Below, one piece after another: positions 8,868 through 17,759 of a stretch of DNA of 44,933 nucleotides. Location: the NCBI GenBank assembly GCA_001779115.1, contig MFJF01000007.1:1-44933 (forward strand), given 5' to 3'. Within the stretch, counting starts at the first letter, position 1, and every line of letters begins with the position of its first letter. Below the pieces are notes generated by a model. It made no database searches and was not told where the DNA came from. It worked only from the letters and a program-made list of their open reading frames with translations. The position numbers and the translations under genes are program-made. The DNA is from Candidatus Gottesmanbacteria bacterium RIFCSPHIGHO2_01_FULL_40_15. GTDB taxonomy: Bacteria > Patescibacteriota > Microgenomatia > 2-02-FULL-39-11.

Positions 8868-11138
8868 TTACTCTGAAGAAGCGGTTTCATTTTTCGGATA
8901 GTCTTTTATGCAGCTCCGGTCTGTATAAGATTCTTTAAGAAAGTATTCGGTAACTCCGTGGCATTTTACCTGAATTAAATCGTCCGGAATCTTAAATGGA
9001 ATATCTTCTTCCTCAGCCAAAATCATTTTCATGACATCTCTCCAAATTGGCGCTGCTCCTGTTACACCCGAAACCAATTGTTGGTTCATGGGTGAATTGT
9101 CATTGTTTCCCACCCAAACAGTTGTGGTTATATCATCGGTATAACCGATTGTCCAGTTATCTCGTTTGTTGTCACTTGTTCCGGTTTTAACAGCCACAGT
9201 CCGTCCCGGTATATAAAGGGCGGAGTTACTGCCGAAGGCCGGTGTTCTTGATCGGTTATCCGATAATATACTGCTGATAATAAATGCGACCCCTTCAGGA
9301 ATGGCTCTGATTTTATTGTTTCTTTTCGGTAGCGGTATATTCTTTCCTTTATAATCGGTTATTTTAATAAACGGTGTCAGTTCATATTTTTCTCCGTAAT
9401 TGGAAAGAGTCCCGTATACTTCGGCCAAATCAAGCATTGTCACCTCACCTCCGCCCAAAGTCAGTGATAATCCGAACCGGGATTTGTCATCCCAACTGTC
9501 AATCCCCATTTTTTTACCGGTTTCGATCATTTTTTCAATTCCGATGGCATTCAGGACTTTCACGGCCGGAATATTATATGAAGAAGCCAATGCTGTTCTT
9601 AAAGAAACAGATCCGTGATACTTTCCGTCATAATTTACCGGTTTATAAGGCAATTGTCCGTCTGTGCGAAAAATAACCGGAGTGTCTGCAATAATACTTG
9701 CGGCGGTAAAACCGTTTTGAAGCGCTGCCGCATAATTGACTACTTTAATCGAAGAACCCGGTTGTCTTAGTGCTAACGTAACATTTACATTCCCGTCATT
9801 AAAAGTGTCAAAATAATCTGCTGAACCTACCATTGAAAGTATTTCACCGTTTTTCGGATTTGTCACAAGTACTGCTCCGTTGTTAACGTTTAATTGTTTA
9901 AGATTGGCAATTTCTTGAGAAACGATTTCCTGAATTTTTTCATTTAATGATAAATCCAGCGTAGTAAAAACCCGGAGTCCTCCCGTTTCCGTTAATTTGG
10001 TTCCGTAAAATTTATTTAATAATTGTCTGACATACATCACAAAATGCGGAGCGGCAATGGGAGTACGGGGTTGGGTTAAATTTAGAGGAAAGTTTACCGC
10101 CTCCTGATATTCTTCTTCAGAAATTAACCCTTCCTGTTTCATTTTAATCAGAACCTCTGCTTGCCGGATTTTGTAATTTTTTCCTTCTGACAAGGGAGAA
10201 TATTTTGTTGGAGCAGCCGGCAGTCCTGCCAAAAAAGCCGCTTCAGCAAGATTCAGGTCTTTTCCGCTTTTCGAAAAATAAGTCTGCGCTGCAGCTTCAA
10301 TTCCCCACGCAGTACCGCCGTAAGGTATCTGATTCAGATACATTTCCAGGATCTCATTTTTTGTATATAACTGTTCTATCCAAATTGACAGTATTATTTC
10401 CCGTATTTTTCTTATGAATGTTTTTTCCGGAGTTAAGTAAGTGCTTCTTATTAGTTGTTGTGTTATTGTTGAACCCCCGACCAGATTATCATTTGTCAGG
10501 TTATGTATTACCGCCCGGGTAATTCCTCTTAATGAAAAACCGTAATGAAGGAAAAATTCTTTATCCTCAGTCGCAATTGTCGCTTTTATGACATGTTCGG
10601 GAATATCCTTAAGTTGAACCGGTGTCCTGTTATAACTTTCGTATATATCATATAAAAGAATTCCTTTTCGGTCGAATATTTTTGTGGTTGTCGGAAATCC
10701 GCTTTGTTTTATTTCGGAAGGATTGGGCAAATTGGAAGCAAAATAGTTTAATTGGTAAATGCTCAAAATTATAACCGCTGCCAAAATTCCTAAAAGGAAA
10801 AATTTTATTTTTAACAGGATTGAATTTAAAAAACCCTGTTTAATAATATTATTTTTATTTGATTTTCTTTTAATTTCTGATAACTTGATTGCCTTTTTTT
10901 TCTTTTTCGGTCTTTTCAGTATTACTCTAAATATTCGAAAAATAGTTTCCGCAAGGTATTCCGAAATCTTTTTAATAAAAACAAATAACAGTATAAACGG
11001 AGTCGAAAATAATCCGGTCAGGTAAAAAAATACGGAGAAAATAAGGAAACAGGTATATAAAAGAAGCTCGCCGGTTTTTTTAAAAAAAATTAAGGGAATT
11101 AAAAGTAGATCTAGATAAAAACTCTTTATCCTGCTCAT
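8868..11138 (-). CDS. Class A penicillin-binding protein (transglycosylase/transpeptidase)
   Basis: ATEDKEFFLHYG, GGSTITQQLIR, SSIK, SSYN, KTGTSDNKRDNWTIGYT. Confidence 0.95.
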   Translation of the reverse strand: MSRIKSFYLDLLLIPLIFFKKTGELLLYTCFLIFSVFFYLTGLFSTPFILLFVFIKKISEYLAETIFRIFRVILKRPKKKKKAIKLSEIKRKSNKNNIIKQGFLNSILLKIKFFLLGILAAVIILSIYQLNYFASNLPNPSEIKQSGFPTTTKIFDRKGILLYDIYESYNRTPVQLKDIPEHVIKATIATEDKEFFLHYGFSLRGITRAVIHNLTNDNLVGGSTITQQLIRSTYLTPEKTFIRKIREIILSIWIEQLYTKNEILEMYLNQIPYGGTAWGIEAAAQTYFSKSGKDLNLAEAAFLAGLPAAPTKYSPLSEGKNYKIRQAEVLIKMKQEGLISEEEYQEAVNFPLNLTQPRTPIAAPHFVMYVRQLLNKFYGTKLTETGGLRVFTTLDLSLNEKIQEIVSQEIANLKQLNVNNGAVLVTNPKNGEILSMVGSADYFDTFNDGNVNVTLALRQPGSSIKVVNYAAALQNGFTAASIIADTPVIFRTDGQLPYKPVNYDGKYHGSVSLRTALASSYNIPAVKVLNAIGIEKMIETGKKMGIDSWDDKSRFGLSLTLGGGEVTMLDLAEVYGTLSNYGEKYELTPFIKITDYKGKNIPLPKRNNKIRAIPEGVAFIISSILSDNRSRTPAFGSNSALYIPGRTVAVKTGTSDNKRDNWTIGYTDDITTTVWVGNNDNSPMNQQLVSGVTGAAPIWRDVMKMILAEEEDIPFKIPDDLIQVKCHGVTEYFLKESYTDRSCIKDYPKNETASSE

Positions 11139-11196
11139 CGGCAGGAATATAACATAGCTTTGAGTGCACTGTAAAGTGAGCGTAAGATAGCCACAT

Positions 11197-13458
11197 TTAC
11201 AATTTAACGTAGGTTACGGGATTGCCTCCTTCAGTTTCACAATCCAGGCATAAGTCTCCGAACATATCGGAAACAATCTGTTTTTCCTGCATTTCCACAT
11301 TGTCCGTCTGGTTGGGATAAGCCAGTTTATTGTTTCCTTTATCAATTGCTACGGTTTTTTTTAATACTTCCGGTGCTGTCGGAACTGTTCCCTTAATAAA
11401 GTATTCATAGCGTGTCGGACAACCCCGGTCAACTGAGTTGTTGTCTGAAACGGGCGGGGCTTTACCGGAATTTGTGCAGATGTGGGCTCCGACAATGCTT
11501 GCTGGTTGTTTCGGCCAAAGATCCGGTTGATTACCCAACAGATTTTTCATTATCAGATTCCAGATCGGGGATGCCCCTGTTATGCCTGAAGTTAAATAAG
11601 GATGCATTGGTGTATTATCATTATTCCCGACCCAAACCGCTGTCAGAAAATTCGGTGTGTAGCCGATAGTCCAGTTATCCCTTTTGTCATCTGTTGTCCC
11701 TGTTTTGACGGAAACTGCTTTTTTGGGTATCACCAGTTGGGAATTTGATCCGAACATTTGTTGTCTGGCATTATTATCCAAAAGAATATGGGAAATAAGA
11801 AATGCTGTTTCTGAAGATAATACTCTTTCACCGGGAATAAGAAGAGAAGATGGATAATTCAATTCCCGGTGTATATCGGAAGATATGTTCGGGTCTTCAA
11901 ATTTAAATAACACTTTTCCGTTGTTATCCTCAATTTTTAAAATCGGATTAAGCTCTCTTTTTATTCCCGTATTGGCAAAAACTCCAAAAGCCTTGGCCAT
12001 ATCAATCATTGTCACTTCACCTCCGCCCAAAGTCAGTGATAAACCGTATCTGGATGGATCTTTAAATGAAGATATGCCGTATGCTGAAGCTGATGCGATT
12101 ACGGTTTCCACTCCGTTAACTGCCATCATTTTTACTGCCGGAATATTAAATGAGTTCCCTAAGGAAAATCGCAGCTGTGTCGGACCGTGGAATTTTCCGT
12201 CATAATTTACCGGACAATAAGCTTTCTGTCCCGGAACCTGAAAACAGGTGGGAGTATCAAGAAATAGGGTCGCTGCGGTTACTTTCCGGGTGTCAATTCC
12301 GACCGCATAGTTTAACGGTTTAATTGCGGATCCCGGCTGGCGTAAAGATGTAGTTACGTTGAAATTGCCTGAATCAGTTGAAAAATAATCCTTTGATCCG
12401 ACCATGGCAAGAATTTCACCGGTAGGCGGTCTGATGACAATCGCCGCTCCGTTTGTAACATGTAAATCAGATAGTTTTGCTACTTCACTGGCAACTGTCT
12501 GCTCGGAAAATTCCTGCAGTTTATAATCCAAAGTTGTAGTTACTTTTAGTCCTCCCTGGCCGATCAGTTGTTCGCCGTATAATTCTGCCAGTTTTTCTCT
12601 GACAAACATGACAAAATGGGGGGCTTTTATGTCAGTTTTCGGCGGCCTGATGTTAAGTTTTTCTTTTTCTGCTTTTTCTTTATCTTCTTTTTTAATATAT
12701 CCGTCTTCAAGCATTCTGTTTAACACTGCTTTTTGCCTGTTTTTTGATCTTTCCGGATGTGCTCCATAGGGGGAATAAGTCGTTGGTGCGGCCGGAAGTC
12801 CTGCCAGAAAAGCCGCTTCAGCTAAAGACAGATCTTTTGCTTTTTTATCAAAATATGTTTCTGCCGCCGCCTCAATTCCCCAGGCGGTGCCCCCATATGG
12901 TACCTGATTAAAATACATTTCCAGTATCTGTTCTTTGCTGTAAATTGCCTCAGTCCAAAAAGCCAATATTATTTCTTTTATTTTTCTTGTTACTGTCCGT
13001 TCAGGAGTCAGTAATGCGTTTTTAACCAACTGTTGTGTAATCGTAGATCCTCCTTGCAGTTGTTTTTTTACAAAAGTATCCTTTACTGCCCGTAAAATTC
13101 CACCCACCGGATTGATACCCTTATGCTTATAAAATTCCTTATCTTCAATTGATACGGTTGCTTCGATGAGATTTTTTGGTAATTCTCCTAATTTTATAAG
13201 AGTTCTGTTCTGCTCGGCATATATTTCATAAAGAAGTACACCCTGCCGGTCCAAAATTTTGGTTGTCTGCGGAATATTATTTAAGCGTAATTTTGTCGGA
13301 CTGGGCAGATCCGCAAAAATTAAGGTATATATATAAACTGTTGCAAGGAAAGGTATTGCAAAAATAATGGGAAATTTAAGTTTACCCCGGATTAAATTAG
13401 TTATGTTTTTGTGTCTGAGAGTTTCCGGATTTTCAGTTGGCTGGTTTGCTTTCATCAT
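11197..13458 (-). CDS. Class A penicillin-binding protein (paralogue)
   Basis: SIEDKEFYKHKG, GGSTITQQLVKN, SAIK, GNSFN, KTGTTDDKRDNWTIGYT. Confidence 0.95.
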   Translation of the reverse strand: MMKANQPTENPETLRHKNITNLIRGKLKFPIIFAIPFLATVYIYTLIFADLPSPTKLRLNNIPQTTKILDRQGVLLYEIYAEQNRTLIKLGELPKNLIEATVSIEDKEFYKHKGINPVGGILRAVKDTFVKKQLQGGSTITQQLVKNALLTPERTVTRKIKEIILAFWTEAIYSKEQILEMYFNQVPYGGTAWGIEAAAETYFDKKAKDLSLAEAAFLAGLPAAPTTYSPYGAHPERSKNRQKAVLNRMLEDGYIKKEDKEKAEKEKLNIRPPKTDIKAPHFVMFVREKLAELYGEQLIGQGGLKVTTTLDYKLQEFSEQTVASEVAKLSDLHVTNGAAIVIRPPTGEILAMVGSKDYFSTDSGNFNVTTSLRQPGSAIKPLNYAVGIDTRKVTAATLFLDTPTCFQVPGQKAYCPVNYDGKFHGPTQLRFSLGNSFNIPAVKMMAVNGVETVIASASAYGISSFKDPSRYGLSLTLGGGEVTMIDMAKAFGVFANTGIKRELNPILKIEDNNGKVLFKFEDPNISSDIHRELNYPSSLLIPGERVLSSETAFLISHILLDNNARQQMFGSNSQLVIPKKAVSVKTGTTDDKRDNWTIGYTPNFLTAVWVGNNDNTPMHPYLTSGITGASPIWNLIMKNLLGNQPDLWPKQPASIVGAHICTNSGKAPPVSDNNSVDRGCPTRYEYFIKGTVPTAPEVLKKTVAIDKGNNKLAYPNQTDNVEMQEKQIVSDMFGDLCLDCETEGGNPVTYVKL

Positions 13459-13512
13459 TTAAGGAAAATTAATTCACTATTATAACATCGAAAATGATAA
13501 AATATTCTTCTT

Positions 13513-14529
13513 ATGGATTTTTCTTCTTTAAATGCTGATTGGATCGATCTGGTAATTTTGATTGTTTTCTTTTTTTATCTCCTTGGCGGTTATGGCAGGG
13601 GTTTTTTATTGGGAACAGTGGATCTTTTTGGTTTTATATTCTCATTTGTCAGTGCCGTAAAGTTTTATCAGCCGGTAGGTGATTTTTTTATTGACAATTT
13701 TTCAATAACCAGAGGTATTGCCCGGGCTCTTGGATTTTTTATAGCCGGAATATTATCCGAATTTTTTTACTCACTTTTTACTAATTTTGTTATAAAAAAA
13801 ATTTACTCAAAAATGAGAGTTTCAACTAATAATAAAAGAGTTATTGTTTTGCTTAAAAAACTGGATAATTTTTTTGGGATTTTTCCTGCCGCCGGTGAAA
13901 CAGTAATCTTTATTGCCTTTGTTTTAACTCTTCTTGTTTCGCTCCCTTTATCGGGAAAATTGAAAAACTCCATTGTGTCATCCCGTATTGGCGGTCCTAT
14001 TGTCAAAAAAACACAGGGGATAGAACGCCAATTGAATACTATTTTTGGTGATGCGGTAAACGAGACTTTAACATTTTTAACTGTTAATCCCAATCCCGGT
14101 TCTCAGGAATCGGTTGATCTTGGCTTTACCCAAAAAGAAGCAGTTGTCGATTCCCAGGCGGAAATTACCATGCTTACTTTAATAAATATTGAAAGGCAAA
14201 ATAATGATCTTCCGATTCTTCATTCGGATGGTAAACTTAAACAGTTAGCCAGAAACTATGCTCGGGAAATGTTTGCCGGGGGTTTTTTCTCCCATTACAA
14301 TCCTGAAGGTCAGTCACCTTTTGACCGCATGGAAGAGGAAAACATTTCTTTTCTGGCGGCCGGTGAAAATTTGGCTCTTGCCCCTAATGTCACAATTGCC
14401 CATCAGGGGTTGATGAATTCTCCTGGTCATCGAGCCAATATTCTGTCACCTGATTTCGGGCGGGTTGGCATTGGGGTCATTGATGGGGGGATTTACGGCT
14501 CTCTTTTTGTTCAGGAATTTATTGATTGA
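13513..14529 (+). CDS. CvpA-like membrane domain fused to CAP/SCP domain
   Basis: N-terminal CvpA-like TM region (WIDLVILIVFFFYLLGGYGRGF) and C-terminal CAP domain (FSHYNPEGQSPFDRM...MNSPGHRANIL). Confidence 0.85.
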   Translation: MDFSSLNADWIDLVILIVFFFYLLGGYGRGFLLGTVDLFGFIFSFVSAVKFYQPVGDFFIDNFSITRGIARALGFFIAGILSEFFYSLFTNFVIKKIYSKMRVSTNNKRVIVLLKKLDNFFGIFPAAGETVIFIAFVLTLLVSLPLSGKLKNSIVSSRIGGPIVKKTQGIERQLNTIFGDAVNETLTFLTVNPNPGSQESVDLGFTQKEAVVDSQAEITMLTLINIERQNNDLPILHSDGKLKQLARNYAREMFAGGFFSHYNPEGQSPFDRMEEENISFLAAGENLALAPNVTIAHQGLMNSPGHRANILSPDFGRVGIGVIDGGIYGSLFVQEFID

Positions 14530-15458
14530 ATATGGATAAATTTCCCCTTATGGTCAAAAAGTCTGTCTCTTTAGCCGGCCTCTCCACTTTTTCTATCGGC
14601 GGCAAGGTAGATAATCTGGTTGAAATTAAAAACCGGAACGGACTTCTGACTTCTTTATCATATTTTAAGAAAAATAAAATTTCTTTTAAAGTTTTTGCCG
14701 AAGGCAGCAATATTGTTTTTCCCGATAAGGGAATAAATGGTTTCCTGATCCGTTTAATAAACGGTTCGGTTTATAAAATAGGTAATGAAATAGTTTCAGA
14801 CGCCGGAGTAACCTTGACAAAATTAATTAATTTCTCAATAAAAAACGGATTGTCGGGCTTGGAAAAATTATCAGGAATTCCCGGTTCCGTAGGAGGAGCG
14901 GTTGTCGGAAATGCCGGAGCTTACGGAATTTCCGTTTCCGATATAATTCAGGAGGTTGAATGTTGGGATAATGGAAAAATATATTGGCTGACAAATGCCG
15001 ATAGCCGCTTTAGATACAGGGATAGTATTTTTAAACACAAACCGTTTGTTATAGTTAGCGTCCGCTTCAGATTGAAAAAAAGCAGTTACGACAGTCTCCG
15101 TAAAACCTCGTTGGAAATAATTAGTATCCGGGAAAAAAAATACAAACCCGGTCTGAAATGCCCGGGCAGTTTTTTTAAAAATATTATAGTTGCCGATTTA
15201 AAAAAAACTGTCATTGAACGGATTGGGTTTGAAAATATAAAATACGGAAAAATTCCGGCCGGTTTTCTGTTGGAAAAAGTCGGTGCCTGCGGTATGTCGG
15301 TAGGGGATATTGAAATCGCCTCATTTCATGGTAACCTTTTTTATAATAAAGGTAAGGGTAAATCTGAAGAAGTTAAAAAATTAGCCGGAATATTAAAAGC
15401 GAAAGTTTATAAAAAATTCGGGATCTTTCTGGAAGAAGAAATCAGGTATTTTTTATAA
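14526..15458 (+). CDS. murB: UDP-N-acetylenolpyruvoylglucosamine reductase
   Basis: FAEGSNIVFPDKGINGFLIRL, SGIPGSVGGAVVGNAGAYG; overlaps previous stop (TTG start, or ATG at 14532). Confidence 0.92.
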   Translation: MNMDKFPLMVKKSVSLAGLSTFSIGGKVDNLVEIKNRNGLLTSLSYFKKNKISFKVFAEGSNIVFPDKGINGFLIRLINGSVYKIGNEIVSDAGVTLTKLINFSIKNGLSGLEKLSGIPGSVGGAVVGNAGAYGISVSDIIQEVECWDNGKIYWLTNADSRFRYRDSIFKHKPFVIVSVRFRLKKSSYDSLRKTSLEIISIREKKYKPGLKCPGSFFKNIIVADLKKTVIERIGFENIKYGKIPAGFLLEKVGACGMSVGDIEIASFHGNLFYNKGKGKSEEVKKLAGILKAKVYKKFGIFLEEEIRYFL

Positions 15459-16322
15459 TTCTTCTAGTTTAATATTGTCGCTTACTTTATCTTTTACAAG
15501 ATCCAGGTACTTTTCCGTGGTTGACAGCCTTTTATGGCCAACCAGCTTGCTGATTACCGTTAAAGAAGTTCCTGACGCCAGATGATGGGCAATAAAAGTA
15601 TGTCTTAAATCGTTAACTTTTGCATTTTCTATTCCGGCAATTTTAAAATATCTGTCAATGGTAGTTCTTATGTTTCTGACCAAAAGCGGCTTTCCTGTTT
15701 TTGTAACAAATAAGGCATTATTTGTTGATTTTGGTCTTATGGATAACCATCTGTCAAGAGCTTCCCTGGCAGCCCTGTTCAAGGGAACGCTTCTTTGAGG
15801 ATGGCTTTCCTGGGGATCTATAATTAATTCTTTTTCCCGGATATTATCTGCTTTCAGGTTGGAAAGTTCACCGATTCTGACTCCAGTTTGGAGGAATAGT
15901 TCCACGATTGAATATGTTCTTATATCGCTTCTGCAGGCGTCTCTTAATGCCCGGTATTCCATTTTGGATAAAATTCGGGGTGGTTTTACGCTATATTTCG
16001 GATGGGCAATATCAGCGGCCGGGTTTAAAGTTACTGATTTATTATTTTTCAGGAAACGGTAAAAAGTTTTTATCGAATTGATTTTTCTGGATAGTGATTT
16101 AAGAGTGTATCCGTCTGCGGTTAATTTTTTTAGAAATGCCTCCAAATCATCTTTATCTATCTGACTGACATTTTTTTTGCCCATATCCGACAGAAAGCTC
16201 ATAAGCTGCTCAATATCTTTGCTGTATGCGATAATTGTTGCCTGAGCGCGTTGAGCTTGTTGTAGATAATTGATAAATTGTTGCTGAGCAGAGGTTAGTT
16301 GGAGATTTTCCTCTGAGTTCAT
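15453..16322 (-). CDS. Tyrosine recombinase, XerC/XerD-like
   Basis: TGVRIGELSNL, DLRHTFIAHHLASG, LVGHKRLSTTEKYL. Start at 16322 preferred to 16358 because the -10 (16330-16335) lies inside the longer ORF. Confidence 0.9.
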   Translation of the reverse strand: MNSEENLQLTSAQQQFINYLQQAQRAQATIIAYSKDIEQLMSFLSDMGKKNVSQIDKDDLEAFLKKLTADGYTLKSLSRKINSIKTFYRFLKNNKSVTLNPAADIAHPKYSVKPPRILSKMEYRALRDACRSDIRTYSIVELFLQTGVRIGELSNLKADNIREKELIIDPQESHPQRSVPLNRAAREALDRWLSIRPKSTNNALFVTKTGKPLLVRNIRTTIDRYFKIAGIENAKVNDLRHTFIAHHLASGTSLTVISKLVGHKRLSTTEKYLDLVKDKVSDNIKLEEL

Positions 16323-16358
16323 GGAGCCTATAATACAATTAAACAGGTTTCTTGTCAA
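16323..16358 (-). promoter_or_regulatory. Promoter of Xer gene, leaderless geometry
   Basis: Minus strand TTGACA (16358-16353), 17 nt, TATTAT (16335-16330), 7 nt, ATG (16322). Confidence 0.75.
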
Positions 16359-16516
16359 ATATATCTGGAAGCTTGTTGAATATCATAAAAAACCTCCTCC
16401 TGTACGTATCCTGCCTTTTCAGAACATAATATAATAATCTCTCCCGGTTATATTAGAATTTATTGTAGTATAATTTCAAATATTATCTGCCAATCCGGTA
16501 GGGTATAATAAAAAGA

Positions 16517-17053
16517 ATGAATCATAAAATTAGCCTTATTATTCTTTTTCTTATTGCTTTCTTTTTATTTTTTCAACTTGATTACCAGGTGGCGCGAGCC
16601 CAAACTACTCCAACTCCTATTGATTATCATTTGCCTTTCCCCGGTATATTGCCCGATCATCCTTTATATCCCATGAAAAGGATTAGGGATTGGCTTTTGC
16701 TTTTCTTTAATAGGAATCCGATAAAAAAGACCGAGTATCATCTTCTGTTCGCTGATAAAAAACTGGTTATGGCTCAACTTCTGTTGGATAAGCGTAAAAC
16801 AGATTTATCGGTAAATACTCTAATTGAAAGTCAAACAGAACTTCTTAAATCTGTTTCTGTCTTTAATACTCTTGCATCTTCTTCAAATCCGCCTGAAAAT
16901 TTTTCTGATAAAATTGAATTAGCGATAAAAAAACATTCTGATTTGATCAATAAAATTGATTTTTCAATAACCGATTTAAATCAGAAAAAAATAATCCGGC
17001 AGGCACTTGGGATAAACCAGCAGGCACTTAATCAAATTTCGTCATTGAAGTAA
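16517..17053 (+). CDS. DUF5667-like secreted/membrane protein
   Basis: Signal peptide/TM; LPFPGILPDHPLYPMKRIRDWLLLFF motif. Confidence 0.7.
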   Translation: MNHKISLIILFLIAFFLFFQLDYQVARAQTTPTPIDYHLPFPGILPDHPLYPMKRIRDWLLLFFNRNPIKKTEYHLLFADKKLVMAQLLLDKRKTDLSVNTLIESQTELLKSVSVFNTLASSSNPPENFSDKIELAIKKHSDLINKIDFSITDLNQKKIIRQALGINQQALNQISSLK

Positions 17054-17195
17054 CAAACGGACCAAATTGAACAAATAATTTATTCTGTCTCAATCAGTCA
17101 ATCCGGTCTGAAATTAAATTTCCGAAAATTTCCCGCAGTTTAAAACTTCTCGAGGCTGGAAAAAATACTGATATAATATGATATAATTAGTTATC

Positions 17196-17238
17196 TTGAC
17201 AGAGGTTATTTAGTGTCCTACGATTTGCAAGGACACTA
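17196..17238 (+). promoter_or_regulatory. Promoter (-35 TTGACA, -10 TACGAT) with inverted repeat around the -10
   Basis: TTGACA 17196-17201, 17-nt spacer, TACGAT 17219-17224; TAGTGTCC (17211-17218) and GGACACTA (17231-17238) are exact inverse complements. Confidence 0.65.
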
Positions 17239-17273
17239 TAGCTGGGGTAGTTAAGAATGTGACACCGATTAAT

Positions 17274-17720
17274 ATGAGGTGCCCTTTTTGTGACCATCAG
17301 GATACTGAAGTAGTTGAAACCAGAGACAGTGAAGATTTGACTACAATCAGGAGAAGGCGCGAATGCACAAAGTGCAATAAGCGTTTTACTACTTATGAAA
17401 GGGTTGAAAGAGTTCCGTTAATAGTAATTAAAAAAGACGGACGGAAAGATCAGTTCGATAGGGATAAATTAAAAAGAGGTATTTTGAAATCTTGTGAAAA
17501 GACAATTGTCGGTATTGATGATATTGACACGATTGTGGACGATGTGGAAAAAGAATTACGCGGTATGGATACCGTCGAAGTGGAAAGCAAGAAAATAGGT
17601 CAGCTGGTGGCTCAGAAGCTTAAAAAAATCGATAAAATTGCCTATATACGCTTTGCGTCAGTATTCAGAAGATTTGTCGATGTTGAAGATTTTGAAAAAG
17701 AGCTTCAGAAATTACTTTGA
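17274..17720 (+). CDS. nrdR: Transcriptional repressor NrdR
   Basis: MRCPFCDHQDTEVVETRDSEDLTTIRRRRECTKCNKRFTTYERVE zinc ribbon and ATP-cone. Confidence 0.95.
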   Translation: MRCPFCDHQDTEVVETRDSEDLTTIRRRRECTKCNKRFTTYERVERVPLIVIKKDGRKDQFDRDKLKRGILKSCEKTIVGIDDIDTIVDDVEKELRGMDTVEVESKKIGQLVAQKLKKIDKIAYIRFASVFRRFVDVEDFEKELQKLL

Positions 17721-17759
17721 ATATATTATAAACATTTTATAAAGAAAGGCTTTTTATAC

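Noticed and set aside
16323-16358. N-terminal extension of the Xer recombinase (MTRNLFNCIIGS)
   Set aside because: This stretch contains the TTGACA-N17-TATTAT promoter immediately before ATG 16322.
17054-17258. Cobalamin riboswitch upstream of nrdR/nrdJ
   Set aside because: No recognisable B12-box or conserved core found by eye; only the promoter and inverted repeat. An Infernal scan would settle it.
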